This document shows positions 55,496-64,000 of a stretch of 64,000 bases of DNA, piece after piece. Source of the DNA: Polaromonas glacialis (lineage in GTDB: Bacteria; Pseudomonadota; Gammaproteobacteria; Burkholderiales; Burkholderiaceae_C); assembly GCF_000709345.1 (NCBI RefSeq), contig NZ_KL448323.1:3002506-3066505 (forward strand), read 5' to 3'. Below the pieces are notes generated by a model. That model worked only from the letters and a program-made list of their open reading frames with translations. It was not told the DNA's origin and ran no database searches. Position numbers and translations under genes: made by a program. Numbering within the stretch: the first letter of the stretch is position 1; each line of letters opens with the position of its first letter.

Positions 55496-56743
55496 ATGAA
55501 CTCTCTCCAAGGCATCCGCATTCTCGATTTGTCCCGCGTCCTCGCGGGCCCGTGGTGTACCCAGACGCTGGCCGACCTGGGGGCCGACGTCATCAAGATC
55601 GAGCGCCCCGGCAGTGGCGACGACACCCGCACCTGGGGGCCGCCCTTCCTGAAAAACGACGACGGCGCGGAAACGCATGAAGCCGCCTATTACCTGGGCG
55701 CCAACCGCAACAAGCGTTCGGTGACCTGCGACATTGCCCGGCCCGCCGGCCAGGCGCTGATCCGCGAACTGGTCCTGCACTGCGACGTGTTCGTCGAGAA
55801 CTTCAAGGTCGGCGACATGGCGCGCTACGGCCTCGACTACGCGTCGCTGAAGGCCTTGAACCCGCGCCTGGTGTACTGCTCGGTCACCGGTTTCGGCCAG
55901 AACGGGCCTTATGCCGAGCGCGCCGGCTACGACTACGCCATCCAGGGCATGGGCGGGCTGATGAGCGTGACCGGCGAGCGTGACGACCTGGGCGGCGGGC
56001 CGCAAAAAGTCGGTGTCGCCGTGGCCGATTTGATGACCGGCATGTACGCCACCGTCGGCATTCTGGCCGCGCTGCGCCATGCCGAGAAGACCGGCGAAGG
56101 CCAGCAGGTGGACATGGCACTGCTCGACACGCAGGTTGCCATGCTGGCCAACCTGGGCGCCAACTACCTGGTCAGCGGCAAGGTGCCGCATCGCGTCGGC
56201 AATGCGCACCAGAACATCGTTCCCTACCAGGTGTTCGAAGTCGCGCCCGCGCCCGACGGCAGCAAGGACCACCTCATCCTGGCGGTGGGCAACGACTCCC
56301 AGTACCTCAAGTTCTGCCAGGTTGCCAACATTCCCGAACTCGGCGTGAACCCGCTGTTCGCCCGCAACCGCGACCGGGTGCAGAACCGCGCCCAGCTGGT
56401 GCCGATTCTGGAAAGCGTCATGAAGCTGCGCACCAAAGCCGACTGGCTGGCCGCGCTGGAGGCGGCCAAGGTGCCGTGCGGCGCGATCAACAACCTGGCC
56501 GAGGTGTTTGCCGACCCGCAGATCGCCGCGCGCGACATGGTCACGCACTGGCAGCATCCGTTCAAGAACGATCTGCGGCTGGTGTCCAGCCCGATCAAGC
56601 TCAGCGCCACGCCGGTGCGCGAACCCGGCCGGGGCGGCCTGCCGCCGCCGCTGCTGGGCCAGCACACCGACGAAGTGCTGCGCGAGGTGCTGAACTATTC
56701 TGAAGCGCAACTGCTGGAACTGAAAAACACACAGGTGACTTGA
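55496..56743 (+). CDS. CaiB/BaiF family III CoA-transferase
   Basis: 415 residues from the ATG at 55496. The catalytic aspartate is D178 in AVADLMTGMYA; LAGPWCTQTLADLGADVIKI and YCSVTGFGQNGPYAERAGYD are signatures. These enzymes move CoA between carboxylic acids (for example formyl-CoA/oxalate, succinyl-CoA). The specific substrate is unknown. The stop is directly followed by the next start, so the hydrolase is coupled. Confidence 0.92.
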   Translation: MNSLQGIRILDLSRVLAGPWCTQTLADLGADVIKIERPGSGDDTRTWGPPFLKNDDGAETHEAAYYLGANRNKRSVTCDIARPAGQALIRELVLHCDVFVENFKVGDMARYGLDYASLKALNPRLVYCSVTGFGQNGPYAERAGYDYAIQGMGGLMSVTGERDDLGGGPQKVGVAVADLMTGMYATVGILAALRHAEKTGEGQQVDMALLDTQVAMLANLGANYLVSGKVPHRVGNAHQNIVPYQVFEVAPAPDGSKDHLILAVGNDSQYLKFCQVANIPELGVNPLFARNRDRVQNRAQLVPILESVMKLRTKADWLAALEAAKVPCGAINNLAEVFADPQIAARDMVTHWQHPFKNDLRLVSSPIKLSATPVREPGRGGLPPPLLGQHTDEVLREVLNYSEAQLLELKNTQVT

Positions 56744-57475
56744 ATGGCCAACTTTGTCCTGGTGCATGGCGCGTGGCACGGCGGCTGGTGCTGGCAGCGC
56801 GTGACAAAGGCGCTGCAACAGCAGGGCCACCGCGTGCATGCGGTCACGCTGACCGGCCTGGGCGAGCGCGCGCACCTGCTGTCGCCCGCCATCACGCTCG
56901 ACACGCACATCGACGACGTGCTCAAGCTGATCGAGGCCGAAGAATTGCTGGACGTGGTGCTCGCCGTGCATTCCTACGCCGGCATGATCGGCACGGCGGT
57001 GGCCGACCGGCTGGATCAGCGCCTCAAGCACCTGGTGTATGTCGATGCGGTGCTGCCCAAGCCCGGCGAAAGCTGGAGCAGCACGCAATCAAGCGCCACC
57101 CAGCAGCAGCGCTTGGCCGCTGCCCAGGCGTCGCGGCATTTCAGCTTTCCGCCGCCCGACCCGGAGGTCTTCGGCTTGACAGACGCTGACCGCGAATGGG
57201 TCGGGCGCCGCCAGACGCCGCACCCCGGCAACACCTACCAGGCGCCGCTGCAGTTCGACGCGCAGCGCGTCGCCGCCGTGCCGCGCACCTTTGTCAGCTG
57301 CACGCAGCCCGCGCTGGCGACGATCGAGCCGAGCCGATTGCGCGCCCGTGACCCGCTGTTCTGGAATGGCGCCTGGCTGCCCAAGGCGCAGTATGTCGAG
57401 CTTCAAACCGGCCATGACCCGATGGTCAGCGAGCCTGCGGCCCTGGTTCGGATCCTGCTCGGCTGCAGCGCCTGA
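56744..57475 (+). CDS. Alpha/beta hydrolase (esterase / methylesterase-like)
   Basis: 243 residues. VLVHGAWHGGWCW and TLTGLGERAHLL are typical of the SABP2/EstC-like group. The nucleophile S77 is in VHSYAGM, and the catalytic histidine lies in TGHDPM near the C terminus. It begins at the base after the CoA-transferase stop. Together they suggest a small catabolic operon in which an ester or thioester is hydrolysed and its acid is activated. Confidence 0.9.
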   Translation: MANFVLVHGAWHGGWCWQRVTKALQQQGHRVHAVTLTGLGERAHLLSPAITLDTHIDDVLKLIEAEELLDVVLAVHSYAGMIGTAVADRLDQRLKHLVYVDAVLPKPGESWSSTQSSATQQQRLAAAQASRHFSFPPPDPEVFGLTDADREWVGRRQTPHPGNTYQAPLQFDAQRVAAVPRTFVSCTQPALATIEPSRLRARDPLFWNGAWLPKAQYVELQTGHDPMVSEPAALVRILLGCSA

Positions 57476-57851
57476 ACAGGCTATCGCCTTTCAAAAAGCC
57501 GGCCCGGCGCATCCCCGGCTGACGGCTGCCGCCGTTACATATTCAATCGTTGCGGCCAGCAGCCCGAGGCCGGGTGGACGCCCCTGGCCTTCGCCCGACA
57601 GCAGCCGCAACCGCCCCCACCTCAAGGCGAAGCACAAATTCCAGGCCGGGGGATTAGTCCAAGCGGCTCATTGCAACTGTCACCAGCGGTTTCAATAATT
57701 GCATCCATCGCTAGAAGTAGCGGGATGAAAAATCATGAAGAAAACGTTCCCTGACTCGACACGCGCCAGCCGCCCGCCCCACGGGTTTTGAAGCGTCGAG
57801 GCAGCGCAACGTGATGAAGACTTCGCCTTCAACGACTGAAAGGTCCGCACC
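57476..57851. other. Intergenic region upstream of the autotransporter
   Basis: 376 bases with no convincing gene, repeat or promoter. The part nearest the autotransporter should hold its promoter and leader. Confidence 0.5.
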
Positions 57852-60800
57852 ATGAATCAAATTTACAGCCTCGTTCTGAACCATTCCACCGGCGCCTGCC
57901 AGGCCGTGTCCGAGGTGGCCAAAGGCAGCCGCAAGGCGGTATCGGCCACCGGCGGCGAAACCGGCGCGCCGCGCAGGACACGCCTGGCCAGCGCCTGCCT
58001 GATCGCGCTGGCGACCCTGGCGGGCACCAGCGCCTGGGCGCAGGACACCTCCGGAACCATCACCGGCACCCCGGGCGCGAACGGCGCGAATGGCCTCTTT
58101 ACTGGCGTGAATGGCGCGGCAGGCTCCGCCGCCGTGCAGGCAAGCGGCAACGGCACCCACTCCGGCGTGCTCACGGGCGGCGGCGGCGGCACCGGCGGTT
58201 CGGGCTTGCTGCGTGGCGGAAGCGGGGGAAGCGGCGGCGCCGGCCTGAGCAGTGCGGTCGATGGCGTGGTGCTGTACAACACCGGAAGCATTCGGGGCGG
58301 CCAGGGCGGCACAGGCGGCAGCGGTGCCACACGCGGCGCGGGGGGTGCCGGGGGCACCGGCGTGCTGCTGGCCGCGCCGGGCACGCTCCTCAATGAGGGA
58401 AGCATTGAGGGCGGGCGCGGCGGCGGCCCGGGCCTGATTGGCTCTGGCAACCCGGCCACGTCAGCCGGCGGCGTGGGCGTGACAGCCACCGGCGGCGCCT
58501 CCATCGAAAACGGCGGCACCGTGCGCGGCGGCCTGTCGGGCGATGGCCTGAGCCGTGCCGACGCCATTCGCTTCACGGGCAACAACAACTGGCTCGGGCT
58601 GCTTTCCACGTCGGTCATCGAAGGCAATGTGGTGGGCAGCGCCTCCGGCGACACGCTGGGACTGTCCGGCAGCACCGACGCCAGCTTCGACACCGCGCTG
58701 ATCGGCCCGTCCGGCCAGTACAGGGGCTTTGCCGGATTCCAGAAAATCGACACCAGCACCTGGACGCTGACCGGCGCCACCACGGCGCTCACGCCCTGGC
58801 AGATCCTTTCCGGCACGCTGGCCGTCTCGTCGGACGCGAGCCTTGGCGACGCAGCCGGCGTGCTGACCCTGGACGGCGGCACGCTGCGCAGCACGGCCGA
58901 CATCGCTACCAGCCGCGCCATGGTTCTGGGTGATGGCGGCACACTGCAGACCGATGCCGGCACCACGTACACGGCCAATGGCGTGATATCGGGCCTCGGA
59001 GGACTCACCAAGGCCGGAGAAGGCACGCTCATTTTTACGGCCGACAACGCCTACACCGGCGGCACAGCCATCACCGCAGGCACGCTGGAACTGGGCAACG
59101 GCGGAACCAGCAGCTACATCGCAGGCGATGTGGTCAATAACGGAAGACTGGTGTTCAATAGTTCCGATGCCGTCCTTTTCGAAGGCGCAATCTCAGGCAG
59201 CGGCAGCATGGTGCAGCGCGGAACCGGAACCACAACGTTTGCAGCAGACAACACCTACACCGGCGGCACGGCCATCACTGCAGGCACGCTGGAACTGGGC
59301 AATGGCGGGACGATCGGCGCCATCGTCGGCGACGTGGCCAACAATGGAACGCTGGCGTTCAACCGCTCTGATGCCACTGTATTCAACGGCGCGATCTCGG
59401 GCACTGGCAGCGTGCAGCAGCGCGGCACTGGCACGACGACGCTCACGGGCTCCAACACCTACACCGGCGGCACGACGATCACCGCAGGCACGCTGGCGCT
59501 GGGCAACGGCGGAACGACCGGCGCCATCGCCGGCGACGTGGCCAACAATGGAACGCTGGCGTTCAACCGGTCTGATGCCACTGTATTCAACGGCGCAATC
59601 TCGGGCAACGGCAGCGTGCAGCAGCGCGGCACCGGCACGACGACGCTCACGGGTTTGAGCACCTACACCGGCGGCACGACGATCACTGCAGGCACGCTGG
59701 CGCTGGGCAACGGCGGAACGACCGGCGCCATCGCCGGCGATGTCGCCAACAATGGAACGCTGGCGTTCAACCGTTCCGACGCCAGCGTCTTTGGCGGCGC
59801 GATCTCGGGCACCGGCAGCGTGCAGCAGCGCGGCACCGGCACGACGACGCTCACGGGTTTGAGCACCTACACCGGCGGCACGACGATCACTGCAGGCACG
59901 CTGGCGCTGGGCAACGGCGGAACGACCGGCGCCATCGCCGGCGACGTGGCCAACAATGGAACGCTGGCGTTCAACCGCGCCGATGCCAGCATCTTTGGCG
60001 GCGCGATCTCGGGCACCGGAAGCGTGCAGCAGCGCGGCACCGGCACGACGACGCTCACGGGTTTGAGCACCTACCCCGGCGGCACGACGATCACTGCAGG
60101 CACGCTGGCGCTGGGCAACGGCGGAACGACCGGCGCCATCGCCGGCGACGTGGCCAACAATGGAACGCTGGCGTTCAACCGGTCTGATGCCACTGTATTC
60201 AACGGCGCAATCTCGGGCAACGGCAGCGTGCAGCAGCGCGGCACCGGCACGACGACGCTCACGGGTTTGAGCACCTACACCGGCGGCACGACGATCACTG
60301 CAGGCACGCTGGCGCTGGGCAACGGCGGAACGACCGGCGCCATCGCCGGCGATGTCGCCAACAATGGAACGCTGGCGTTCAACCGTTCCGACGCCAGCGT
60401 CTTTGGCGGCGCGATCTCGGGCACCGGCAGCGTGCAGCAGCGCGGCACCGGCACGACGACGCTCACGGGTTTGAGCACCTACACCGGCGGCACGACGATC
60501 ACCGCAGGCACGCTGGCGCTGGGCAACGGCGGAACGACCGGCGCCATCGCCGGCGACGTGGCCAACAATGGAACGCTGGCGTTCAACCGCGCCGATGCCA
60601 GCATCTTTGGCGGCGCGATCTCGGGCACCGGAAGCGTGCAGCAGCGCGGCACCGGCACGACGACGCTCACGGGCTTGAGCACCTACACCGGCGGCACGAC
60701 GATCACTGCAGGCACGCTGGCGCTGGGCAACGGCGGAACGACCGGCGCCATCGCCGGCGATGTCGCCAACAATGGAACGCTGGCGTTCAACCGTTCCGAC

Positions 60801-63251
60801 GCCAGCGTCTTTGGCGGCGCGATCTCGGGCACCGGCAGCGTGCAGCAGCGCGGCACCGGCACGACGACGCTCACGGGTTTGAGCACCTACACCGGCGGCA
60901 CGACGATCACTGCAGGCACGCTGGCGCTGGGCAACGGCGGAACGACCGGCGCCATCGCCGGCGACGTGGCCAACAATGGAACGCTGGCGTTCAACCGCGC
61001 CGATGCCAGCATCTTTGGCGGCGCGATCTCGGGCACCGGAAGCGTGCAGCAGCGCGGCACCGGCACGACGACGCTCACGGGTTTGAGCACCTACACCGGC
61101 GGCACGACGATCACCGCAGGCACGCTGGCACTGGGCAACGGCGGAACGACCGGCGCCATCGCCGGCGATGTCGCCAACGGCGGAACGCTGGCGTTCAACC
61201 GCTCTGATGCCACTGTATTCAACGGCGCAATCTCGGGCACCGGCAGCGTGCAGCAGCGCGGCACCGGCACGACGACGCTCACGGGTTTGAGCACCTACAC
61301 CGGCGGCACGACGATCACCGCAGGCACGCTGGCACTGGGCAACGGCGGAACGACCGGCGCCATCGCCGGCGATGTGGCCAACAATGGAACGCTGGCGTTC
61401 AACCGCTCCGACGCCAGCGTTTTTGGCGGCGCGATCTCGGGCACCGGCAGCGTGCAGCAGCGCGGCACGGGAACCACCACGCTTTCGGGCGTGAATACCT
61501 ATTCGGGCGGCACCTCCGTGCAGGCCGGAACACTGGCTGGCAGCGCTGCCAGCTTTGGCAGCGGCGCCATTGCCAACAACGCCGCGCTGGTGATTCACCA
61601 GGCGAGCGACGGTGTACTGAACAACGTCCTGTCCGGCTCGGGGCGCGTTACCAAGACAGGCGCAGGCGCACTGGCACTCGGCGGCAACAGCGCGGCCTTT
61701 GCAGGCAGCACGCAGGTGGCCGCCGGGACGCTGGCGGTCAACGGCTCGCTGGGCGGTTCGCTGACCGTGGGCAACGGCGCCACGCTGGCCGGCACCGGCT
61801 CGGTCGGCAACACCGTGATGCAGTCCGGCGCGGCCGTCGCACCGGGCGGCAACGCCATCGGCACGCTGAACGTGGCCGGCAACCTCACGCTGGCGCAAGG
61901 CTCCGCCTACCGGCTGAACGCTGCGTCCGATGGCCGCAGCGACCAGTTGCGCGTGAACGGCGTGGCCACGCTGCAGGGCGGCGGCGTGTCGGTGCTGGCC
62001 AGCGGAAACTTCCAGCCGAGCACCAGCTATTCCATCCTTGCGGCCAACGGCGGCGTGTCAGGGCAGTTCGGCGCCGCGACCACCGACATGGCCTTTCTCG
62101 AACCCTTCCTGACCTACAGCCCCCAGAATGTGACGCTGCGCCTGCAGCGCAACGACGTGCGCTTCCAGGACATTGCGCAAACGCCCAACCAGCGCGCGGC
62201 GGCGGACGCGGTTGCCGCACTGGGCAGCGGCCCGCTGTACACCCCTGTCGTGCAGCTGAGCGCCGCCGATGCCCGGTCTGCCTTCGACAGCCTTTCCGGC
62301 GAAGTGCATGCATCGTTGAAGTCGGCGGCTTTTGAAGACAGCCGCTTCGTGCGCGACGCCAGCCTGCGCCGCCTGCGCGAGGCCTTCGACACGCCAGCCG
62401 CCACGGCCGCCGACGGCGCCGCAGCATCCGGCAGCGGCGGGTGGGTGCAGGCCTTTGGCTCGTGGGGCAGCAGCGACGCAGACGGCAACGCGTCGTCCGT
62501 CGAGCGGTCCACCCGAGGCATCTTGCTGGGTGCGGACACCCGCGTGGACGACGACTGGCGCCTGGGCGTGCTCGGCGGCTACAGCCACAGCCGTGTGACG
62601 CTTGATGACCGCCCTTCGTGGGCAAAAAGCGACACCTACCATGTCGGCGTCTATGGCGGCAAGCAATGGGGCCAGCTTGGGCTGCGCGCCGGCGCGACCT
62701 ACAGCACGGGCGAGGCCGATACCCGCCGGGATGTTGCGTTTCCGGGATTCAGCGGCCAGACCGCTGCGAAGTACGATGTCAAGACCACCCAGGCCTTTGG
62801 CGAACTGGGCTGGAAGATGCCCACGGCGAACGGTTCACTCGAACCCTTTGCCGGCCTGGCGCATGTCAGGCTGAGCACCGATGGCTTCACCGAAGCCGGC
62901 GGCGTTGCCGCGCTCAGCGGCGCCAGCAGCAGCACGCACGTCACCTACAGCACGCTGGGCCTGCGCGGCAGCACCAGCGCCGGCATGCCGGGCAACCAGA
63001 CGCGCCTTCGCGGACTGGTCGGCTGGCGCCATGCTTTTGGCGACGCGGCGCCGACCTCCACCCTGGCACTGGCGGGCCAGCCCGGCTTTGCCGTGGCAGG
63101 CGTTCCGATCGCAAAGAACGCGCTGGTGCTGGAAGGCGGCATCGACTTTGCTGTCAGCCGCAACCTGACGCTGGGCGTTTCCTACGTCGGCCAGGCCGCC
63201 AGCCAGCTGAGCGACCATGGCATCAAGGCGTCACTGCTCTGGAAATTCTGA
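57852..63251 (+). CDS. Giant autotransporter with 68-residue passenger repeats
   Basis: 1799 residues, type V secretion. The extended signal region begins MNQIYSLVLNHSTGACQAVS (ESPR) and the hydrophobic core ends near TSAWAQ. A Gly-rich stretch follows (about 70-220). Twelve repeats of 68 residues form a beta-helix of passenger-associated strands (TITAGTLALGNGGTTGAI, then TLTGLSTYTGG). The C-terminal beta-barrel covers roughly the last 270 residues, from GGWVQAFGSWGSS to the terminal aromatic LLWKF. The passenger probably serves adhesion or biofilm formation. No protease motif is seen in it. Confidence 0.93.
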   Translation: MNQIYSLVLNHSTGACQAVSEVAKGSRKAVSATGGETGAPRRTRLASACLIALATLAGTSAWAQDTSGTITGTPGANGANGLFTGVNGAAGSAAVQASGNGTHSGVLTGGGGGTGGSGLLRGGSGGSGGAGLSSAVDGVVLYNTGSIRGGQGGTGGSGATRGAGGAGGTGVLLAAPGTLLNEGSIEGGRGGGPGLIGSGNPATSAGGVGVTATGGASIENGGTVRGGLSGDGLSRADAIRFTGNNNWLGLLSTSVIEGNVVGSASGDTLGLSGSTDASFDTALIGPSGQYRGFAGFQKIDTSTWTLTGATTALTPWQILSGTLAVSSDASLGDAAGVLTLDGGTLRSTADIATSRAMVLGDGGTLQTDAGTTYTANGVISGLGGLTKAGEGTLIFTADNAYTGGTAITAGTLELGNGGTSSYIAGDVVNNGRLVFNSSDAVLFEGAISGSGSMVQRGTGTTTFAADNTYTGGTAITAGTLELGNGGTIGAIVGDVANNGTLAFNRSDATVFNGAISGTGSVQQRGTGTTTLTGSNTYTGGTTITAGTLALGNGGTTGAIAGDVANNGTLAFNRSDATVFNGAISGNGSVQQRGTGTTTLTGLSTYTGGTTITAGTLALGNGGTTGAIAGDVANNGTLAFNRSDASVFGGAISGTGSVQQRGTGTTTLTGLSTYTGGTTITAGTLALGNGGTTGAIAGDVANNGTLAFNRADASIFGGAISGTGSVQQRGTGTTTLTGLSTYPGGTTITAGTLALGNGGTTGAIAGDVANNGTLAFNRSDATVFNGAISGNGSVQQRGTGTTTLTGLSTYTGGTTITAGTLALGNGGTTGAIAGDVANNGTLAFNRSDASVFGGAISGTGSVQQRGTGTTTLTGLSTYTGGTTITAGTLALGNGGTTGAIAGDVANNGTLAFNRADASIFGGAISGTGSVQQRGTGTTTLTGLSTYTGGTTITAGTLALGNGGTTGAIAGDVANNGTLAFNRSDASVFGGAISGTGSVQQRGTGTTTLTGLSTYTGGTTITAGTLALGNGGTTGAIAGDVANNGTLAFNRADASIFGGAISGTGSVQQRGTGTTTLTGLSTYTGGTTITAGTLALGNGGTTGAIAGDVANGGTLAFNRSDATVFNGAISGTGSVQQRGTGTTTLTGLSTYTGGTTITAGTLALGNGGTTGAIAGDVANNGTLAFNRSDASVFGGAISGTGSVQQRGTGTTTLSGVNTYSGGTSVQAGTLAGSAASFGSGAIANNAALVIHQASDGVLNNVLSGSGRVTKTGAGALALGGNSAAFAGSTQVAAGTLAVNGSLGGSLTVGNGATLAGTGSVGNTVMQSGAAVAPGGNAIGTLNVAGNLTLAQGSAYRLNAASDGRSDQLRVNGVATLQGGGVSVLASGNFQPSTSYSILAANGGVSGQFGAATTDMAFLEPFLTYSPQNVTLRLQRNDVRFQDIAQTPNQRAAADAVAALGSGPLYTPVVQLSAADARSAFDSLSGEVHASLKSAAFEDSRFVRDASLRRLREAFDTPAATAADGAAASGSGGWVQAFGSWGSSDADGNASSVERSTRGILLGADTRVDDDWRLGVLGGYSHSRVTLDDRPSWAKSDTYHVGVYGGKQWGQLGLRAGATYSTGEADTRRDVAFPGFSGQTAAKYDVKTTQAFGELGWKMPTANGSLEPFAGLAHVRLSTDGFTEAGGVAALSGASSSTHVTYSTLGLRGSTSAGMPGNQTRLRGLVGWRHAFGDAAPTSTLALAGQPGFAVAGVPIAKNALVLEGGIDFAVSRNLTLGVSYVGQAASQLSDHGIKASLLWKF
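59051..61498 (+). repeat. Twelve tandem 204-bp repeats with higher-order pattern
   Basis: Units of exactly 204 bases. Three variants occur: X (DATVFNG), Y (DASVFGG) and Z (DASIFGG). Units 3 to 12 read X Y Z X Y Z Y Z X Y, showing 612-base and 408-base block duplication. Units 1 and 2 are more diverged. Confidence 0.95.
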
Positions 63252-63306
63252 ACGCCTGCATGCCCCGGCCCTGGCTTTCAGGCCGCCGGGGCACGCAGAT
63301 GAGTAA

Positions 63307-63364
63307 CCAAAAAGGCACTTTGCGCAACAGACACGGGTGTTTTCAGCTATATAAAAGATAGCAT
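63307..63364 (-). repeat. AT-rich dispersed repeat, copy 9
   Basis: Reverse orientation: TATCTTTTATATAGCTGAAA, and TTGCGCAAAGTGCC. Shortly after the autotransporter, whose end is followed by the hairpin TGCCCCGG/CCGGGGCA at 63261-63293. Confidence 0.65.
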
Positions 63365-63391
63365 GCAGTCAAAGTTTGCGCATCTGGCAGT

Positions 63392-63460
63392 GTTTGCTAC
63401 GGAATTTATAGCTGCTCGTGCTTGCCAGGCGAGCGCAAGAGGCATATTTGATGTAAATAA
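63392..63460 (+). repeat. AT-rich dispersed repeat, copy 10
   Basis: TTTGCTACGGAATTTATAGC, TGCTCGTGCTTGCCAG, GCGAGCGCAAGAGGCAT and ATTTGATGTAAATAA. Close in sequence to copy 3. Confidence 0.8.
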
Positions 63461-63499
63461 TTGCTGCTGCTAACGCCTGCGGTTTGATTGCTGCGTTTT

Positions 63500-63608
63500 C
63501 TGTTTTCTGCTTATATTGTTGGGCTTTGGGTGGGTTCTTCGGTGGTTTGAGGGGTGAGCGCCTTCCCGGCGGGGGGTAACTTTCTTTTCTGGCAAAAAAG
63601 AAAGTCAC
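63500..63608 (-). repeat. Inverted copy of the long hairpin repeat, truncated by an IS
   Basis: 63556-63576 equals the left arm at 53130-53150, and 63500-63555 is the reverse complement of the right flank 53204-53255. Similarity ends at 63608, before the second arm, where IS sequence begins. Confidence 0.85.
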
Positions 63609-64000
63609 GGCGGATTCAAATCGCAAGTGCAACACTACGAATCCGGAGGAGTTGCATGACAAGAACCTATCAACAATTGAATGCTGAAGAGCGCGGCGTG
63701 GTGATGGCCATGAAGCTGCAGTTCTGCAGCATGCGCTCGATTGCCAGTGCACTGGGCAGAGCGCCGAGCACGATCTCGCGCGAGCTGCGCCGCAATGAGT
63801 GGCAAAGCGAAGCCGGGCAATGCGTCATGGGTCGCCCCCGCATCGCTGGCGGCTATGACGCAAAGCGCGCCGGCAAGCGGGCCAGACGGGTGCGCCGCGA
63901 AGCCTGGCCGTCGCGCAAACTCCACCACACTGGTCTCCTGTGGGCCGAGGTCAGGGCGCTGCTGGAACTGAAGTGCTCGCCCGAGCAGATCGCTGCCAAA
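63609..64000 (+). mobile_element. IS30-family insertion sequence (left part, runs off the window)
   Basis: Starts near 63609 with an end that resembles IS30-type termini (GCAAGTGCAACACTACGA). The transposase begins 47 bases inside. It interrupts a hairpin repeat. The right end lies outside the window. Confidence 0.82.
63656..64000 (+). CDS. IS30-family transposase, N-terminal part
   Basis: 115 residues before the edge; the frame stays open. GGAGGAG lies seven bases before the ATG at 63656. MTRTYQQLNAEERGVVMAMK, then SMRSIASALGRAPSTISREL with the helix-turn-helix, RRN, and CSPEQIA are IS30 signatures. The DDE catalytic domain is beyond the window, so activity cannot be judged. Confidence 0.92.
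   Translation, partial: MTRTYQQLNAEERGVVMAMKLQFCSMRSIASALGRAPSTISRELRRNEWQSEAGQCVMGRPRIAGGYDAKRAGKRARRVRREAWPSRKLHHTGLLWAEVRALLELKCSPEQIAAK

Noticed and set aside
59051..61498. CRISPR-like array
   Set aside because: The repeats are contiguous 204-bp coding units with no spacers, and there are no cas genes.
59193..61898. A 901-codon open frame antisense to the autotransporter repeats, plus eleven 61-67-codon antisense frames
   Set aside because: The frame is open only because a 204-bp (68-codon) unit without stops on the antisense strand is repeated. It has no family features and lies opposite a complete, well-recognised autotransporter.

Overview
The window looks like chromosomal DNA of a high-GC betaproteobacterium, most likely of the family Comamonadaceae (Polaromonas/Rhodoferax-like). 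This is an inference from gene content: pilT-pilU, a Bug-type TTT receptor, a lipoate cluster with an aminotransferase and a ybeD homologue, an incomplete PTS of EIIA-Man/HPr/EI, and an ESPR-type autotransporter. Scattered AT-rich repeats built around AATAGCTGCTTGCGC also fit. The window has no rRNA and no CRISPR array, one tRNA and one partial IS.

Layout. 0-8 kb: type IV pilus retraction ATPases, a hydroxyisobutyrate-type dehydrogenase, an envelope cluster (BON lipoprotein, phosphoheptose isomerase, YraN) facing rsmI, and a Bcr/CflA exporter. 8-16 kb: acyl-CoA ligase, Bug receptor, HiPIP, universal stress protein, dodecin, and an unusual 711-residue fusion of a trypsin-like protease with a DNA/RNA non-specific endonuclease. 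16-18.7 kb: modABC. 18.75-21.2 kb: a lower-GC 2.45-kb islet between a tRNA-Arg(CCG) gene and a duplicate of that tRNA's 3' end; it carries one secreted protein with three carbohydrate-binding-like modules. 21-33.5 kb: dihaem cytochrome c, YheT-type hydrolase, LemA and two TPM proteins, then the four-gene ligase-associated DNA repair operon (exonuclease, ligase, helicase, PdeM). 33.7-41.2 kb: complete atpIBEFHAGDC operon on the minus strand. 41-47.8 kb: small membrane proteins, aminotransferase, ybeD, SEC-C protein, lipB, lipA, DMT transporter. 47.9-53 kb: ptsI, HPr, EIIA, MFS transporter, lipoprotein, cyanase. 53-57.5 kb: an exported dikinase-like protein, a family III CoA-transferase and an esterase-like hydrolase. 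57.8-63.3 kb: a 1799-residue autotransporter with twelve 204-bp tandem repeats. The right edge is an IS30-type element that has cut into a long hairpin repeat.

Two dispersed repeat families shape the window. One is a GC-rich palindromic element of about 90 bp. It sits between genes (atpG-atpA, ptsI-HPr) but also lies in frame inside the YheT-type hydrolase and twice inside the repair helicase, where it adds peptides without breaking the reading frame, much as Rickettsia palindromic elements do. The other is an AT-rich element of about 70 bp, mostly intergenic, with one copy inside the same helicase and a probable remnant inside the aminotransferase. The protease-nuclease fusion, the tRNA-bounded islet and the in-frame elements are the observations most worth following up.
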